Position numbers and translations under genes: made by a program. The notes under the pieces were generated by a model, which saw only the letters and a program-made list of their open reading frames with translations, searched no databases and was not told the origin of the DNA. A stretch of 64,000 nt of DNA from Allium sativum (taxonomy: Eukaryota > Streptophyta > Magnoliopsida > Asparagales > Amaryllidaceae). Of the stretch, positions 30,394 to 43,171 are shown one piece after another (position 1 is the first letter of the stretch; each line of letters starts with the position of its first letter). The stretch covers positions 32,229,159 through 32,293,158 of the forward strand of contig CM060909.1 in NCBI GenBank assembly GCA_030737875.1, given 5' to 3'.

Positions 30394-33300
30394 TGTAACA
30401 CCCGTATTTCTGTTAATATTAATGTTCAAAAATTAAAGAATAACTAATCTCATATGTGAGAATTAAGGGAAACAGGTTGTGCCATTGTGTTCATCTTGGA
30501 ATTTTGGTTGAGAAAGAGTCCGAGTTTGCGTGAATTGGACTTCATTTGAAGAAGTTATGGCAATCGGAAGTTTCAGAAAATTCAAAATTTCAGAGTCAGA
30601 TGGGCTAGGCGGGAAAATTCCAGCCAGGACCAGGTCGACCATAGGGTCGACCTACGCTGACCAGGTCGACCATAGGGTCGACCTGGGGGTCGACCTTCCC
30701 CCTCGGGCATAATTAATTAATGACCTGTTGGTGACTGTGTGCTGACTCATTAGGGTTTCTGATCTGCTCTGATTGGCTGGGATTAATTCTAGGTTGATTG
30801 GACGGCTTAAATTAATTCAAAACTCTATAAAAAGACATGTAGACTCAAACCCCAAAATCAAATTAAAAATTAGAATCATGGCCTCCATGCCGTTACCTTG
30901 CAACTCAGAAAAACCGCCACCAATTAGAGACGAAGAAAGCTAATCAAATTCAATTCTTTTCAACTCTAACAGCGAATCTTCTTCAAAGGAAAGCTAATTC
31001 AACTTCAGAACTCAGAATTCAGAACTCAAGACCTTCTTTGAGTTGTGAATTTGGTTTCTTTAATAAAATAATTAGCAATTTAATTGGATTGAGTTATGAT
31101 GTGGATTATATGGATATGATGTGAATTGTTGACCGCATGTTATTATTTATGTTGTAAAATTGTGATGTATTTTGTGATGTTATCATCTATGTTGTAAAAT
31201 TATGATGCTATCATCTATATTGTAATTCTATGATTGGCTTATGTATAATCAAATCATCATGTTGTTCATATGCTAAGTTTGGTTATGTTGATTCATATGA
31301 TAAATCATATGTAAGTATGCAAGATTAGATTTTGATTTAGACATGAATCATATGCAAGTTGGGGAAAATTATATGTAACCTTACATGTTTCATGACATCT
31401 ATTTTAGATTTAAAGTTAGCCTATGACATGTGTGAGCTATATGCTAAATTTTACATGCTAGTTTATATTTTTAGATGTAAGTTTACACCATCGTTATATT
31501 GCATAAATCACATATGCAAGTTTATATAAATATATGTGTTTGGAATATGAATCATGTTATGTAAGTTTGTGGTTATTGCCTATGCAAGTTTACACCTTTA
31601 GATGTAGATCTATGACATACATGGTTTATGCAAGTTTGTGACCATTACCTAAACAAGTTTACACCTTTAGATTTGGATCTATGACATATGTAGTTTTATG
31701 CAAGTTGTAACTTTGGCCTATGTAAGTTTTAGATGTAGAACATCATTCACACATGCAAGTTCACCCCTTATGTTTAGATCTAGATTTATCTATATGTATG
31801 TTGTGACGTTTTCTCTTTATTCCATGAGTTAGACTATTCGAGTCTAACATATATTTTACGTTAAACGAACGAACGTATAACGTAGGGCAATGGGATAATA
31901 TTAAAAGATTTAATATTGAGAATTGGCATAAATGCCTTAAATGGCATACAATTAATTTGTGATGAAAATTGGTATGATTTTACATATCATAAATAGATGG
32001 ACATAATTGAGTCAACTATGGCCATAGTTAAATTTGGAATTGATTGATAATTTGAATAGGAAATTAATTTAAATTGGGGAATGATTAATTAGGAGTAATT
32101 AATCGTCTAAGACACGAGGTTAGGCTCTTTTGTGGTGTAAGACTACCCGGACCCGCCCGGTAAATCCAGCTGCCATAAATGCCAGTCTAATGTGGGAGGT
32201 CTTAGGCATAAATTAAATACGTTACAGTTGTAAAGACACGAGGTTAGGCTCGTTTGTGGTGTAAGACTGCCCGGACCCGCCCGACAAATCCAGCTGCCAC
32301 AAATGCCAGTATAATGTGGGAGGTCTTTATAAGGTTACGGTCTTAATGAATTAAGAAACACTTAACCAGATAAACATGTAGTGGGGCATGAGGGGGTTAA
32401 GTGGGTGCCTTGGGTGGCATGTGGAATCTAGTGGGTGCCTTGGGTGGCATTTGAAATACGATTAGAAACACTTAACCAAAATTTGAACATGTAAGTGAAC
32501 ATGAATAAGAAGAGGGTTAAGTGGGATGTACTAGAGGGGACCTAGCTTAGGTGGATAGCTTGTGCCAAGTAATGGGAGCCCGTTTCAACCAGTAACCCAT
32601 AAGTACCTTTTGTGGGATCGACCCAAGTCGAGGACGGGACACGCGTACTGGGCTTGACTGTAAGAGGCCAAAACGGGTTAGCGGTGGCAACGCAAGTCCA
32701 ACGGGTTCATATGCGTGTGTGGGCTCGGGATGGTAGGTAAGACATTGTTGCATAGTGTGTATAAGCCGTGCATTGTTGGTGGTATCAGGTTGCCACTTTG
32801 GGGAGTGATACACCCCACTGTGTGGCCAGCACGGGTATCTACGAGTTAAGGAGCTGATCGCATGGGGGTATTGGGTACATCTAGTCAAGATAGGGGCAGG
32901 CGGCACCTATGAAGGCAACTAGGGGTGCACGAAACTACCATAATCATTATCAAGTTCTATAGGCGGGATCAACCTTAGGGTGACTAGTGGTGGTGCAGTA
33001 TAGTAATTATCTTATAGTGGTTAAGGTGCGCTTTAATGTTATCTTTGTTCATCTTATTTCCTTGTTTACTCTGTCATACCCAATTGTTCACAGTCATTTC
33101 CTTATTTTCCAACTTATGTCTTAGCCTAGTTATTTTGGTAATTATATTGTTAAAGTTATCGCACTCGTCAGAGTTTATGTCTGACCCCCTTTGTTTCCTC
33201 CTCTTTTCTTCCTTTCCCCCCCAGGTGCTCAGGTTGGAACTAGCACCAGTGGAGCTTGATTTTGGACAGCTGTATCTCTTGATTTTAGAAGTTGCTTGAA

Positions 33301-33592
33301 TCAATGAAGTAAAGTTTAGCCTCTCTAATTTATGGCTATTTTGTACTGGGGTTATGTCTTTCAACTTATGTACTTTGAATTGGTCAAGATGGATATTATG
33401 TACTTTGACTCTGGTTTTTGATGATGTAATCAAACTTATGTGTTTACCACTGCAATGAATAATGTTTTAAATTTTTAAGTACTGTTTATATCTGTCTTGT
33501 TGTTAAGTTTCTATTCTATACTCACTTAAAACGCTCCATAGAAGTTAATGTATTCCCTTGCTGAGTGACATTAATGGACGTGGGGTGTTACA
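30394..33592 (+). mobile_element. 3' LTR of chromovirus F
   Basis: 3199 bp, TGTAACACCCG to GGTGTTACA. TATA box 30826-30834; stem-loop pair at 32109-32330; pyrimidine tract and CAG at 33224. It is followed by tggac, the right target copy, and then copia LTR sequence. Confidence 0.9.
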
Positions 33593-34171
33593 TGGACCGT
33601 TGTATTTATGAATTACGGCATGTGCATTTGAATTCGAAATGCTTTGGAGCCTTGCAAATCTGAAGAGGCGCATCTATTTGAATTCAAACAGAAATGATTG
33701 TCGCAAATTATCAGTTGCGCCGTTAGATCAAAAGTCACCTCTCTGCTTCTATATATATCGACGACCAGAAGCATTTCAAATTAACTTCTACAACATCTTC
33801 TTCTTCCTCTCGAAAACTACGACAAAATTAAAGCGTTTCAAATGTTGTGTATTCACAACACCTATAGGGTGTTGTAGAATCCAGAATCGTCGCAGATTTC
33901 AACCTCTACTTCATCTCTTAATTCTATCTTCAATTTCAGAATCAGAGAATAAAAATATAGAGTGTTCTTGATCAGATCAAAGTTGTTCAAACTTTGAATC
34001 CGATTTCGCTGTTCCAAGGCTTTATTGAATCCTGAAAGTCAATAGTTCGATAATCCGTTTGTACCTGGTGGGTTGAACTATTGTCTAAAAGAATTTATCG
34101 AATAGATCCTTAAATTTTTAAGTACGGCAATATTCATCATCCAATAGCCTCAAACCAGAAAATCCCCAACA
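33593..34171 (+). mobile_element. Copia LTR shared by B and C, right part
   Basis: Resumes with tggaccgttgtattt. It includes the ctatttgaattcaaacag palindrome (33674-33691), the perfect hairpin acaacacc/ggtgttgt (33855-33875) and the end ccccaaca, followed by the 24 bp leader. Confidence 0.83.
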
Positions 34172-34195
34172 AATTTTCAGACAATAATTTCAATC

Positions 34196-34990
34196 ATGGA
34201 AGGTTTGATCGCATTGCAAGTGATGAATCTGCATTTGAAGAAATTGGAGTGATTTGATGGTGAAAACTTCACTCGTTGGCAATAGATAATGAAATTCTTT
34301 CTGATCACCATCAAATTGTTTTATATCTTGGAAGACGGATTGGAAGTAATAAGGATGATACCACTGGCGAGGATGTCGCTCTGAAGGCAAACCATGCAAA
34401 GCACAAAGAGGATGATTTTCTGTGCAAAGGGCATATTCTGAATGCATTGTATACTTCAATTTACAACGCTCATAGGACCTTGGGAACTGCAATTGGTATT
34501 TGAACTGCATTGGAGAGCATGTATCTCATATCCTAGGCAAGTAATAAAAAATTCCTTATATGTAATTTTATGGATTTCAAAATGGTCGTCAACAAGTCCA
34601 TAGTTGGACAAGTTAGTGAAATACTACTATTGGTGAATCAACTTAAAGATGCCGGTATTGATATCTCTGAAACTTTTGTTCTTGGAGTTATTATTTCGAG
34701 ACTCCCGAATTCTTGGAATGATTATAAGAAAAAATTAAAACATGCAAAAATGGATTACAATTTACACAGCTTACAACGTCATCTTCGTATTAAAGAGGAT
34801 TCTTGTAAAAGAGAACTAGATGATAATCCGCAAACTCGGTCTCAAACTAAGGAAAATAATGTTCAAATTACTGACAAATTGGAGACTTAGAATGAGGTAT
34901 TTTTAAGAAGAATAATAATTCCATGAACAAAAAGAAAGGTGCGTATTACTATTGTAACAAATCCAGCCACTATGCCCGAGACTGTCATCT
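34196..34990 (+). pseudogene. Copia copy C gag
   Basis: Starts like the others (MEGLIALQVM). It has TGA at 34250-34252, the identical stop found in copy A, then further stops at 34501-34503 and 34534-34536. The zinc knuckle reads YYYCNKSSHYARDC: the first Cys is Tyr. Confidence 0.8.
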
Positions 34991-34999
34991 TCGGAAGAA

Positions 35000-36300
35000 A
35001 CAACAAAAAGAGAATGTGGTCAAAGAAAAGCATGTGTCTGTTGTACAAGAAGCGAACTCCATTAGTGGCTTTGATAATGATTAGTGGCTCAATACTGGAG
35101 CAACCATTAATGTTTGCAAAGACCGTAATCTGTTCAAGACTTACAAAGAGAGTAATGGAGAATCCAGCGAAGTTACCGGCGCAAACAAAGTTACAAGCAA
35201 AGTTCTAGGAAAAGGCACAACTGAACTTATATTCACCTCTGGGAAAGTTCTTACATTAGTCGATGTATTTTATGTACCCGATATGTGTAAGAATTTGGCT
35301 TCTGGATACCTTCTTAACAAAGGACGATTCAAGATGGTGTATGAGTCTGATAAGTTAGTGTTGTCCAAGAACATCAAATTTATTGGACAGGGATATTATT
35401 GTAACAACATGATTAAGTTGAATTTGGAAAAGAAATCTTCTGCTTATATTGTTGATTCTGTTAATTTATGGCGTGGTAGATTAGGACATGTTAATTATAA
35501 GTCTCTTAGAAATATGCATAAATTAGGATTAATTTCTGATTTTGAATTCGATTCCATCTCTAAATGTGAAATTTGTGTTCAAGCGAAAATACACTGGAAA
35601 TCCTTTAAATCCATAGAAAGGAAAACTGGTTTGCTGGATTAGGTATATAGTGATGTGGGTGACCTAAAAAGTCATATCACCTATGGTGGTAAGCAATACT
35701 ATATAACATTTATTGATGATTATACTAGATATGCATATGTATATCTAATGAAATCAAAAGATTAGGCTTTTGATAAATTCAAAATTTACAAAGAAGAAGT
35801 CGAAACACAATCAGGAGTTAAGATTAAAGTGTTACATTCAGATTGTGGTGGTGAATATTTTTCAAATGAATTTACTTTGTTTTGCAAACAAAATGGTATA
35901 ATACACCAATGCACCACTCCATATACACCAATGGTTAACGACATGCTCATAATTTCTAATTTACCTTATAACCTAATGGGTGACGCTATGTTTTCTGCAT
36001 GTTACATTTTAAATAGAGTACCACTTAAAAAGAATAATATTTCCCCTTATGAATAATGGTTTAATAGAAAACCAAACCTTACTAGACATAAAGTTTTGGG
36101 TTGCTTAGCATATGTTAGGAAACCTGACCCCTAACGACCCAAGTTAGGAAATTGGGAATTTAAGTGTGTTTTCATAGGATATTTCTTAATAGTATGACTT
36201 ATAGGTTCCTTATTCTTGACACCTTAGAAGTTATAGAATCTGTAGATGTAGAATTCTTTGGAAATCAAACTATTAAGAATCCATTGACATCATCTAGTCC
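35000..36300 (+). pseudogene. Copia copy C protease and integrase
   Basis: Protease active site is LNTGATINVC (Asp to Asn), so dead. Integrase zinc region is well kept (GHVNYK, CEICVQAKIHW). A TAG at 35763-35765 is shared with copy E. HSDCGGEYFSNEF holds the second Asp, but about 45 bp are deleted at 35930/35931, removing the VAERKNRT-like segment with the catalytic Glu. Confidence 0.82.
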
Positions 36301-36539
36301 GGAACCAACTGTGACTAATGATATTAACTACGATGATTATGCTTCTACTCAAAATAGCAAGGAAGTGTCAGTACAAGGTAATAGTACTTAACACAGGAGA
36401 AGTAAAAGAGCGAGAATAGAGAAGGACTATGATCCTGATTTCATAACATATCTCATAGAAGGAAATAAGGATGAAGTCCTTAATGTGACAAGATATGTAA
36501 TGAACGTCGATAATGATCCAAAAACTCATTCTGAGGCTA

Positions 36540-37536
36540 TGCATTCCAGAAATTATAATTTCTGGAAAGAAGCTATCAATGATGAAATGAATTCCATAAT
36601 GTTAAACCAAACTTGGTGTTTTATCGGATTTACCTCCTGGTGCTAAACCTGTAGGATGTAAATGGATATTCATGAAAAATTTGAATACAAATGGATCCAT
36701 TGATAGGTTTAAAGCTAGATTAGTTGCTAAAGGATATAAACAAAGATGAGTAGTTGATTATTTTGATACATATGCTCCAGTTGCTCGCATATCTTCCATT
36801 CGCTATTTAATAGCACTTGCATTAATTAATAATTTGGTTTTATAAACCCAGACCAAGAAAAAAAAGTTTGTAAATTAGTCAAATCTCTTTATGGCCTGAA
36901 GCAAGTTCCCATGCAATGGAATGAGAAGTTTGATAAAGTTGCATTGTCATATGGATTCATTGTTAGTTATGTGGATAAATGTATTTCTAGAAAATCGGAT
37001 AACAACTGTTATGTTATAATATGTTTATACGTTGATGACAGGCTAATATTTGGTTCCAATATATCATGTGTGAATGAAACTAAGAAGTTTCTATCTTCTA
37101 AATTTGATATGAAAGTTCTAGGAGAGGCTGATGTAATTTTAGGAATTAAAATCATTAGGAAAGCGGGGGAGTTATTACTCACCCAATCTCATTAGATTGA
37201 GAAGTTCCTAAAGAAGTATGGTCATTATGATGACAAATTAGCACAAACTCCTTTAGATCCAAGTATTAAGTAAGAAAAGAACACTGGACATACCATTTCT
37301 CAACTGGATTAATCTAGTGTTATCGGGGGTCTTATGTATGGTATGCATTGCACTAGACCCGACATCGCACATGCTTTAAGTGTATTGTGTCCAATTACGA
37401 GTAACCCAAGTTTCGAATATTGGAAAGCAATTCCAGAGTTTTAACTATTTTGAAGTGAACCACAAACTATGGTTTATCTTATAAAGGATAACCTGATGTA
37501 ATAGAAGGATAGAGTGATGCAACCTGGAACAATGTA
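36540..37536 (+). pseudogene. Copia copy C reverse transcriptase and truncated RNase H
   Basis: RT shows GAKPVGCKWIF, then loses about 80-110 bp near 36838 (the MDVKTTFLNGDLEE segment with the first catalytic Asp). YVDDRLIFGSN is kept at about 37030. TAG at 37193-37195 is shared with copy D. RNase H stops abruptly at tggaacaatgta, where sequence jumps into the LTR; the rest of RNase H, the 3' region and the LTR start (about 1.26 kb) are missing. Confidence 0.83.
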
Positions 37537-38187
37537 TATTGATATTTAAAAGGTCAAAAGATAGGCCTTGGGGCTCTTGGGGTCTCATGAGCAGTTGGGC
37601 CTCAGAATGCCGATTGGCTGGACCGTTGCATTTTTGAATTACGGCGCGCACATTTGAATTTGAAATGCTTTGAAGCATTGCAAATATAAAGAGGTTCATC
37701 TGTTTGAATTCGAATAGAAATGATCGTTGCAAATTAACAGTCACGCCGTTTTGTCAAAAGACACCTTTCCGCTTCAATAGATACCGACGGCCAGAAGCAT
37801 TTCAATTTATCTTCTACAACATCTTCTTCTTCCTCTTGAAAACTGCGACGCCATTAAAGGGTCTCAAACGCTGTGTATTCGCAACGCCTACAGGGTGTTG
37901 TAAAATCCAGTATCGTCACAGATTTCAACCTCTACTTCTTCTCTTCATTTTATCTTCTGCTTACAACATCAGAGATTAAAAATATAGAGTGTTATTGATC
38001 GGATCAAAGTTGTACAAACTGTTAATCCGATTTTGCTGTTCCAAGGCTTTATTGAATCCTAAAATTCAATCCGTTTGTACCTGAAGAGTTGAACTATTGT
38101 CTAAAAGAATCTATCGAATAGATCCTTAAAGTCTAAAGTACAACAATATTCATCATCCAATAGCCTCATTCCGCAAATTCACCTACA
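37537..38187 (+). mobile_element. Copia LTR between C and D, 5'-truncated
   Basis: Begins in mid-LTR at tattgatatttaaaagg because of the deletion that also removed the end of copy C. It holds the palindrome (37700-37717) and hairpin (37881-37901), and ends acctaca before the 24 bp leader of D. Confidence 0.8.
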
Positions 38188-38211
38188 AATTTTCAGACAA
38201 TAATTTTAATC

Positions 38212-38893
38212 ATGGAAGGTTTGAGCGCATTGCAAGTGATGAATCAACATTTGACGAAATTGGGGCGATTTGACAGCAAAAACTTCACTTGTTGGCAAGA
38301 GACAATGAAATTCTTCTGATCATCGTCAAATTATTTTATATCTTGGAAGATGGATTGGAAGTAATACTAAATGAAACCCCTGGCGAGGATGCTGCTCTGA
38401 AGGCAAAATGTGCAAAGCGCAAAGAGGATGATTTTCTGTGAAGAGGGCATGTTCTGAATGCATTGCGTACTTCAGTCTACAATGCTCATAGGACCTTGGA
38501 AACAACAAAGGATCTATGGACTGCATTGGAGAGCAAGTATCACATATCCGAGGAAAGTAATAAAAAATTTGTTATTTGCAATTTTATGGATTTCAAAATG
38601 ATCGCCAACAAGTCCATAGTTGGACAAGTTAATGAAATACTACTGTTGGTGAATCAACTTAAAGATGCCGATATTGATCTCCCTAAATCTCTTATTGTTG
38701 GAGTTATTATTTCGAGACTCCCAAATTCTTGGAATGATTATAAGAAAAAATTAAAATATGCGGGAACGAATTTTAATTTAGACGGTTTACAGCATCGTCT
38801 TCGTATTGAAGAGGATTCTCGTGAATGTGAACTAGATGATAATCCACAAACTAAGTCTCAGGCGAAGGCAAATAATGTTGAATTACTGACAAA
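38212..38893 (+). pseudogene. Copia copy D gag
   Basis: Gag start as in other copies. One base is missing in the ttctttctgatc region (near 38313), shifting the frame, and a TGA follows at about 38439. The open part is 38463-38897 with TLETTKDLWTALESKY and NFMDFKMIANKSIVG. Confidence 0.8.
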
Positions 38894-39823
38894 TTGATGC
38901 CTAAGAATGAGACACAGTTTAAGAAGAAGAATAATTCCAAGAACAAAAAGAAGGGTGCCTGTTACTATTGTAACAAACCCAACCACTATGCCCGAGACTT
39001 TCTCCTTCGGAAGAAACAACAAAAAACGAATGTGGTTGAAGAAAAGCTTGTGGCTGTTGTACAAGAAGCGAACTCCGTTAGTGGCATTGATAATGATTGG
39101 TGGCTCGAAACTAGAGCAACCATTCATGTTGTTAAAGTCCGTAATTTGTTCAATACTTACAAAGAGAATAATGGAGAATCCAAGGAAGTTACTGGCGCAA
39201 ACAAATTTGCAAGCAAAGTTCTAGGAAAATGCACAATTGAACTTACATTCACCTCTGGGAAAGTTCTTAAATTAATCAATGTATTTTATGAACCCGATAT
39301 GTTTAAGAATTTGGTTTCTGAATACCTTCTTAACAAAGGAGGATTCAAGATGGTCTATGAGTCTGATAAGTTAGTGTTGTCAAAGAACAACAAATTTATT
39401 GGACAAGGATATTCTTGTAACGAGATGATTAAGTTGAATGTAGTAAAGAAATCTTCTTCTTATGTTGTTGACTTTGTTAATTTATGGCATGGTAGATTAG
39501 GATATGTTAATTATAAGTCTCTTAGAAATATGCATAAATTAGGATTAATTTCTGATTGTGAATTTGATTCCATCTCTAAATGTGAAATTTGTGTTCAAGC
39601 AAAGATACACTGGAAATCCTTTAAATCTGAAGAAAGGAAAACTGTTTTGCTTGATTTGGTATATAGTAATGTGGGTGACTTAAAAAGTGATATCATCTAT
39701 GGTGGTAACCAATACTATATGACATTTATTGATGATTATACTAGATATACATATGTATATCTAATGATATCAAAAGACGAGGCTTTTGGTAAATTCAAAA
39801 TTTACAAAGCAGAAGTCGAAACA
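38894..39823 (+). pseudogene. Copia copy D zinc knuckle, protease and integrase N-terminal half
   Basis: 310 aa open frame: CYYCNKPNHYARDF (last knuckle Cys is Phe), protease LETRATIHVV (active-site Asp to Glu and Gly to Arg), integrase zinc region with GYVNYK (His to Tyr) and CEICVQAKIHW, then ITFIDDYTRY-like core start. Interrupted after aagtcgaaaca by the solo LTR. Confidence 0.85.
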
Positions 39824-40952
39824 TGATTAGCATAGAAATATGTTTATTTTATGCTCTTATATCTTATCTTTTGTAAATAAATAAATATTAATTTGGGTAT
39901 TTTTCCGTGTGTTTTCACAGGTTTAATATAAGTCTCCTTCATTCAATCGAAGACCAATTGCTAAGAAAAAAAGATATTTCCACATATCAATGCTATCTTA
40001 ACTGCAGAAAAGTTATAGCTCATGGGTAAAGGCATAGGAATTTGTATAAAGAGACCTGAGTTCGATTCCCGTCAAGCCCTCTTTTTGTTGAAGAAAGGAA
40101 CATTCACACTGCCTCCTTTGCTCTGAAGAATATTTGGGCTAGTGTTATAATATATATATATATATATATATATTCATATGTATGTATGTATGATATACAC
40201 TAATAACATTTCAGGAATAGGCATATTCTGCTCAAGGAAATCAATTCAGATCACTCTTTTTCAACTGCCATTCAGAAGAATTTTTGATTTAATTATTGCC
40301 AATGAAAAGCCAATCAATCTGTCACATGTCACTAATCAGGAGAGGAAATCTGCATGGAATATCTCAAGTCTATCTTCATATTTGTAAATAGCTTATTTCG
40401 TTGAATTCATTCTTGGCCCAAATTATTCTAATAGATAGGAGTCTACATCCCTATAAATACACATGATATCCATTGTAAACTACGTCCATTATTTTGTATT
40501 CTGTTCTTCTCCATTAATAAAACTTTTCTTTTATTTCTCTGCAATTTTATTTTTCAAGCAACTTATGCCGTCTACACAATTAGATTTGGTAGAGCATAAG
40601 TTGTCTTTGCAATTTATTTTTCTTGTTAGCGATTGACCGTTTGATAAGATTCAACTGTAATCCTAAATTTAATTTTCTGTTGTTTCGTTGGCTGTTTTAT
40701 TTTTCTCGTAATTCGTTCTTTTTATTTTAGTTATTGAATTTGGTATTGATCTGATTAAATTCTGATCCATAGTAAATTCGATAACATTAATTCAAAATCA
40801 TCTCCAAATATTGTCAAGCTCGCCTAAGAAATATATAAATAATAAAATTTATAATTCCTCCCGGTGTTTGACCTGTATATTACACGATCTATACACTTGC
40901 AGTTATTATTTTAAAATTTGCGCTTGTATAATTTGCCAGAAAGCGACGATCA
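39824..40952 (+). mobile_element. Solo LTR (1129 bp) inserted in copia copy D integrase
   Basis: Starts TGATTAGC and ends CGACGATCA, flanked on both sides by aaaca (39819-39823 and 40953-40957), a perfect 5 bp target duplication. Removing it and one repeat restores continuous copia sequence. TATA box ctataaatac (40451-40460) and AATAAA (40516-40521) set plus orientation. The 3' end (cggtgtttgacctgtatatt ... gcgacgatca) resembles LTR ends of Athila/Tat-type gypsy elements; that assignment is from memory of the motif and is tentative. Contains an (AT)n run at 40148-40172. Confidence 0.85.
40011..40080 (+). other. tRNA-like internal promoter boxes inside the solo LTR (possible SINE head)
   Basis: tagctcatggg (40016-40026) matches a Pol III A box and gagttcgattccc (40058-40070) a B box, about 45 bp apart, as in tRNA-derived SINEs. 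No cloverleaf can be drawn, so it is not a tRNA gene. It could be a SINE captured by the LTR. Confidence 0.35.
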
Positions 40953-41400
40953 AAACACAATCAGGAATTAAGATTAAAGTGTTACATTCAAATCATGTTG
41001 GTGAATATTTTTCAAATGAATTCACTTTGTTTTGCAAAAAAAATGTTATAATTCATCAATGTACCACTCCATATACACCACAACAAAATGATGTCGCTGA
41101 GAGGAAAAATAGAACTTTAGTAAAATGGTTAACGCCATGCTCATAAGTTCTAATTTACCTTATAACCCATGGGGTGAAGCGATGTTATCTGCATATCTTA
41201 TAATTGGACATAAAGTATGCGGTTGTTTAGCATATTTTAGGAAACCTGACCCCAAATGAACCAAGTTAGGAAATAGGACATTTAAGTGTGTTTTCATATG
41301 ATATTCTCTTAATAGTATAGCTTATAGGTTCCTAATTCTTAACACCTTAGAATTTATAGAATCTGTAGATGTAGAATTCTTTGAAAATCAAATAATTGAG
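40953..41400 (+). pseudogene. Copia copy D integrase C-terminal half
   Basis: Continues from the solo LTR with acacaatcaggaattaag and HSNHVGEYFSNEF (the catalytic Asp is Asn), then TPQQNDVAERKNRTLV with the Glu. A deletion at about 41190 removes part of the region that in copy A spans 13650-13745. Confidence 0.8.
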
Positions 41401-41487
41401 AATCCACTGACATCATCTAGTCCGGAATAAATTATGACTAATGATATTAATGACGATGATTAAGCTACTGCTCAAAACAGTAAGGAA

Positions 41488-43171
41488 GTGTCAATACCAA
41501 AAAATAGTTCTAAACACAGGAGATGTAAAAGAGCGATAATAGAGAAGGACTATGGTCCTGACTTCGTAACATATCTTGTAGAAGGCAATAATGACGAAGT
41601 CCTTAATGTGACAGGATATGTAATGAACGTCGATGATGGTCCCAAAACTTATTCTGAGGCTATGAGTTCCAGAGATTCTAACTTATGGAAAGAAGCTATC
41701 AATAATGAAATGAATTCCATAATGTTAAATCGGACTTGGGTTTTATCTGATTTACCTCCTGGTGCTAAACCTATAGGATGTAAATGGATATTCAAGAAAA
41801 AGTTGAATACAAATGGATCCATTGATAAGTTTAAAGCCAAATTAGTTGCTAAAGGATATAAACAAAGAAATGGAGTAGATTATCTTGATACATATGCCCC
41901 AGTTGCTCGCATATCTTCCATTCATTGTTTTATAGCACTTGCATCAATTCATAATTTGGCCATACATCAAATGGATGTAAAGACAACTTTTCTAAATGGA
42001 GATTTAGAAGAAGAGATATACATGGAACAACCTGAAGGTTTTATAACCCCAGGACAAGAAAAGAAAGTTTGTAAATTAGTCAAATCTCTTTATGGCCTGA
42101 AGATGCAATGGCATGGGAAGTTTGATAAAGTTGCACTATCATATGGATTCATTGTTAATGATGCAGAGTATTTATAGCAAATCGGATGACAACGTTTATG
42201 TTATAATATGTTTATACGTTGATGGCATGCTAAAATTTGGTTCCAATATATCATGTGTGAATGAAATTAAGAAGTTTCTATCTTCTAAATTTGATATGGA
42301 AGATCTAGGGGAGCCTGATGTAATTTTAGGAATTAAAATCATTAGGAAAGCTAGGGAGTTATTACTAACCCAATCTCATTAGATTGAGAAGTTCCTAAAG
42401 AAGTACGGTCATTATGATGACAAATCAGCACCAACTCTTTTAGATCCAAGTATTAAGTTAGAAAAGAACATTGGACATACCATTTCTCAACTGGATTATT
42501 CTAGTGTTATTGGGGGTCTTATGTATGGTATGCATTGCACGAGACCAGGCATCGGACTTGCTTTAAGTGTATTGTGTCGACTTACGAGTAACCCAGGTTT
42601 CGAATACTGGAAAGCAATTTCCAGAGTTTTAGCTATTTTGAAGAGAACCACAAACTATGGTTTATCTTATAAAGGATATCCTGCTGTAATAGAAGGATAT
42701 AGTGATGCAACCTGGAACAATGTAGAATCCAATTCTAAGTCTACGAATGGATGGATATTTACATTACGAGGCGATGTTGTATCTTGGGTTTCCAAGAAGC
42801 AGACCTCTATATCTGATTCAACTATGTTATTAGAATTGATTGCATTAGCTGATGCATGTAAGGAAGCAGAATGACTTAGGAATTTTTTAATGGAAATCCC
42901 ATTATGGAAGAAGGCATCTCCAGCTGTCTTGATTAACTTTGATAATCAAGCAAAGATATATGATGTCTCCAATAAGACCTACAATGGAATGTCTAGACAG
43001 GTGAGTCTAAGACATCAGATGTTAAGATAGTTACTCAAAAGTGGAGTTATAACCGTTGACTACATAGAAACAAAGAAAAACTTGGTTGACCCATTTACAA
43101 AAGGTCTTCCAAAGGCTATAGTTTCTGTAAAGTCAAAAGAAATGGGACTAAGGTCTGTGAATGAAGATTGA
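41488..43171 (+). pseudogene. Copia copy D reverse transcriptase and RNase H
   Basis: Open 41488-42177 with GAKPIGCKWIFKKK, VDYLDTYAPVARIS and MDVKTTFLNGDLEEE. The catalytic motif near 42219 is YVDGM: the second Asp is Gly, which should abolish RT. TAG at 42380-42382 is shared with copy C. RNase H is open 42521-42874 (WVSKKQTSISDS, LELIALADACKEAE), then degenerate to TGA 43169-43171. Confidence 0.84.

Larger units (their letters stand above)
22008..33592 (+). mobile_element. Chromovirus F (Ty3/gypsy with chromodomain, Tekay/Del-like), complete but defective
   Basis: LTRs 22008-25245 and 30394-33592, a Met-tRNA-type primer site, gag, protease, RT, RNase H, integrase, a C-terminal chromodomain and a polypurine tract, all on the plus strand. 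Flanking target copies are tgggc and tggac, differing by one base; uninterrupted copia LTRs read tggac there. Large LTRs, initiator-Met primer site and chromodomain place it among plant chromoviruses, most like Tekay/Del; I would not claim the exact clade without a tree. Several nonsense mutations and frame changes disable it. Confidence 0.92.

Noticed and set aside
40011..40080. tRNA gene
   Set aside because: A- and B-box-like sequences are present but no acceptor stem, anticodon arm or T arm can be formed. It is at most a SINE head.
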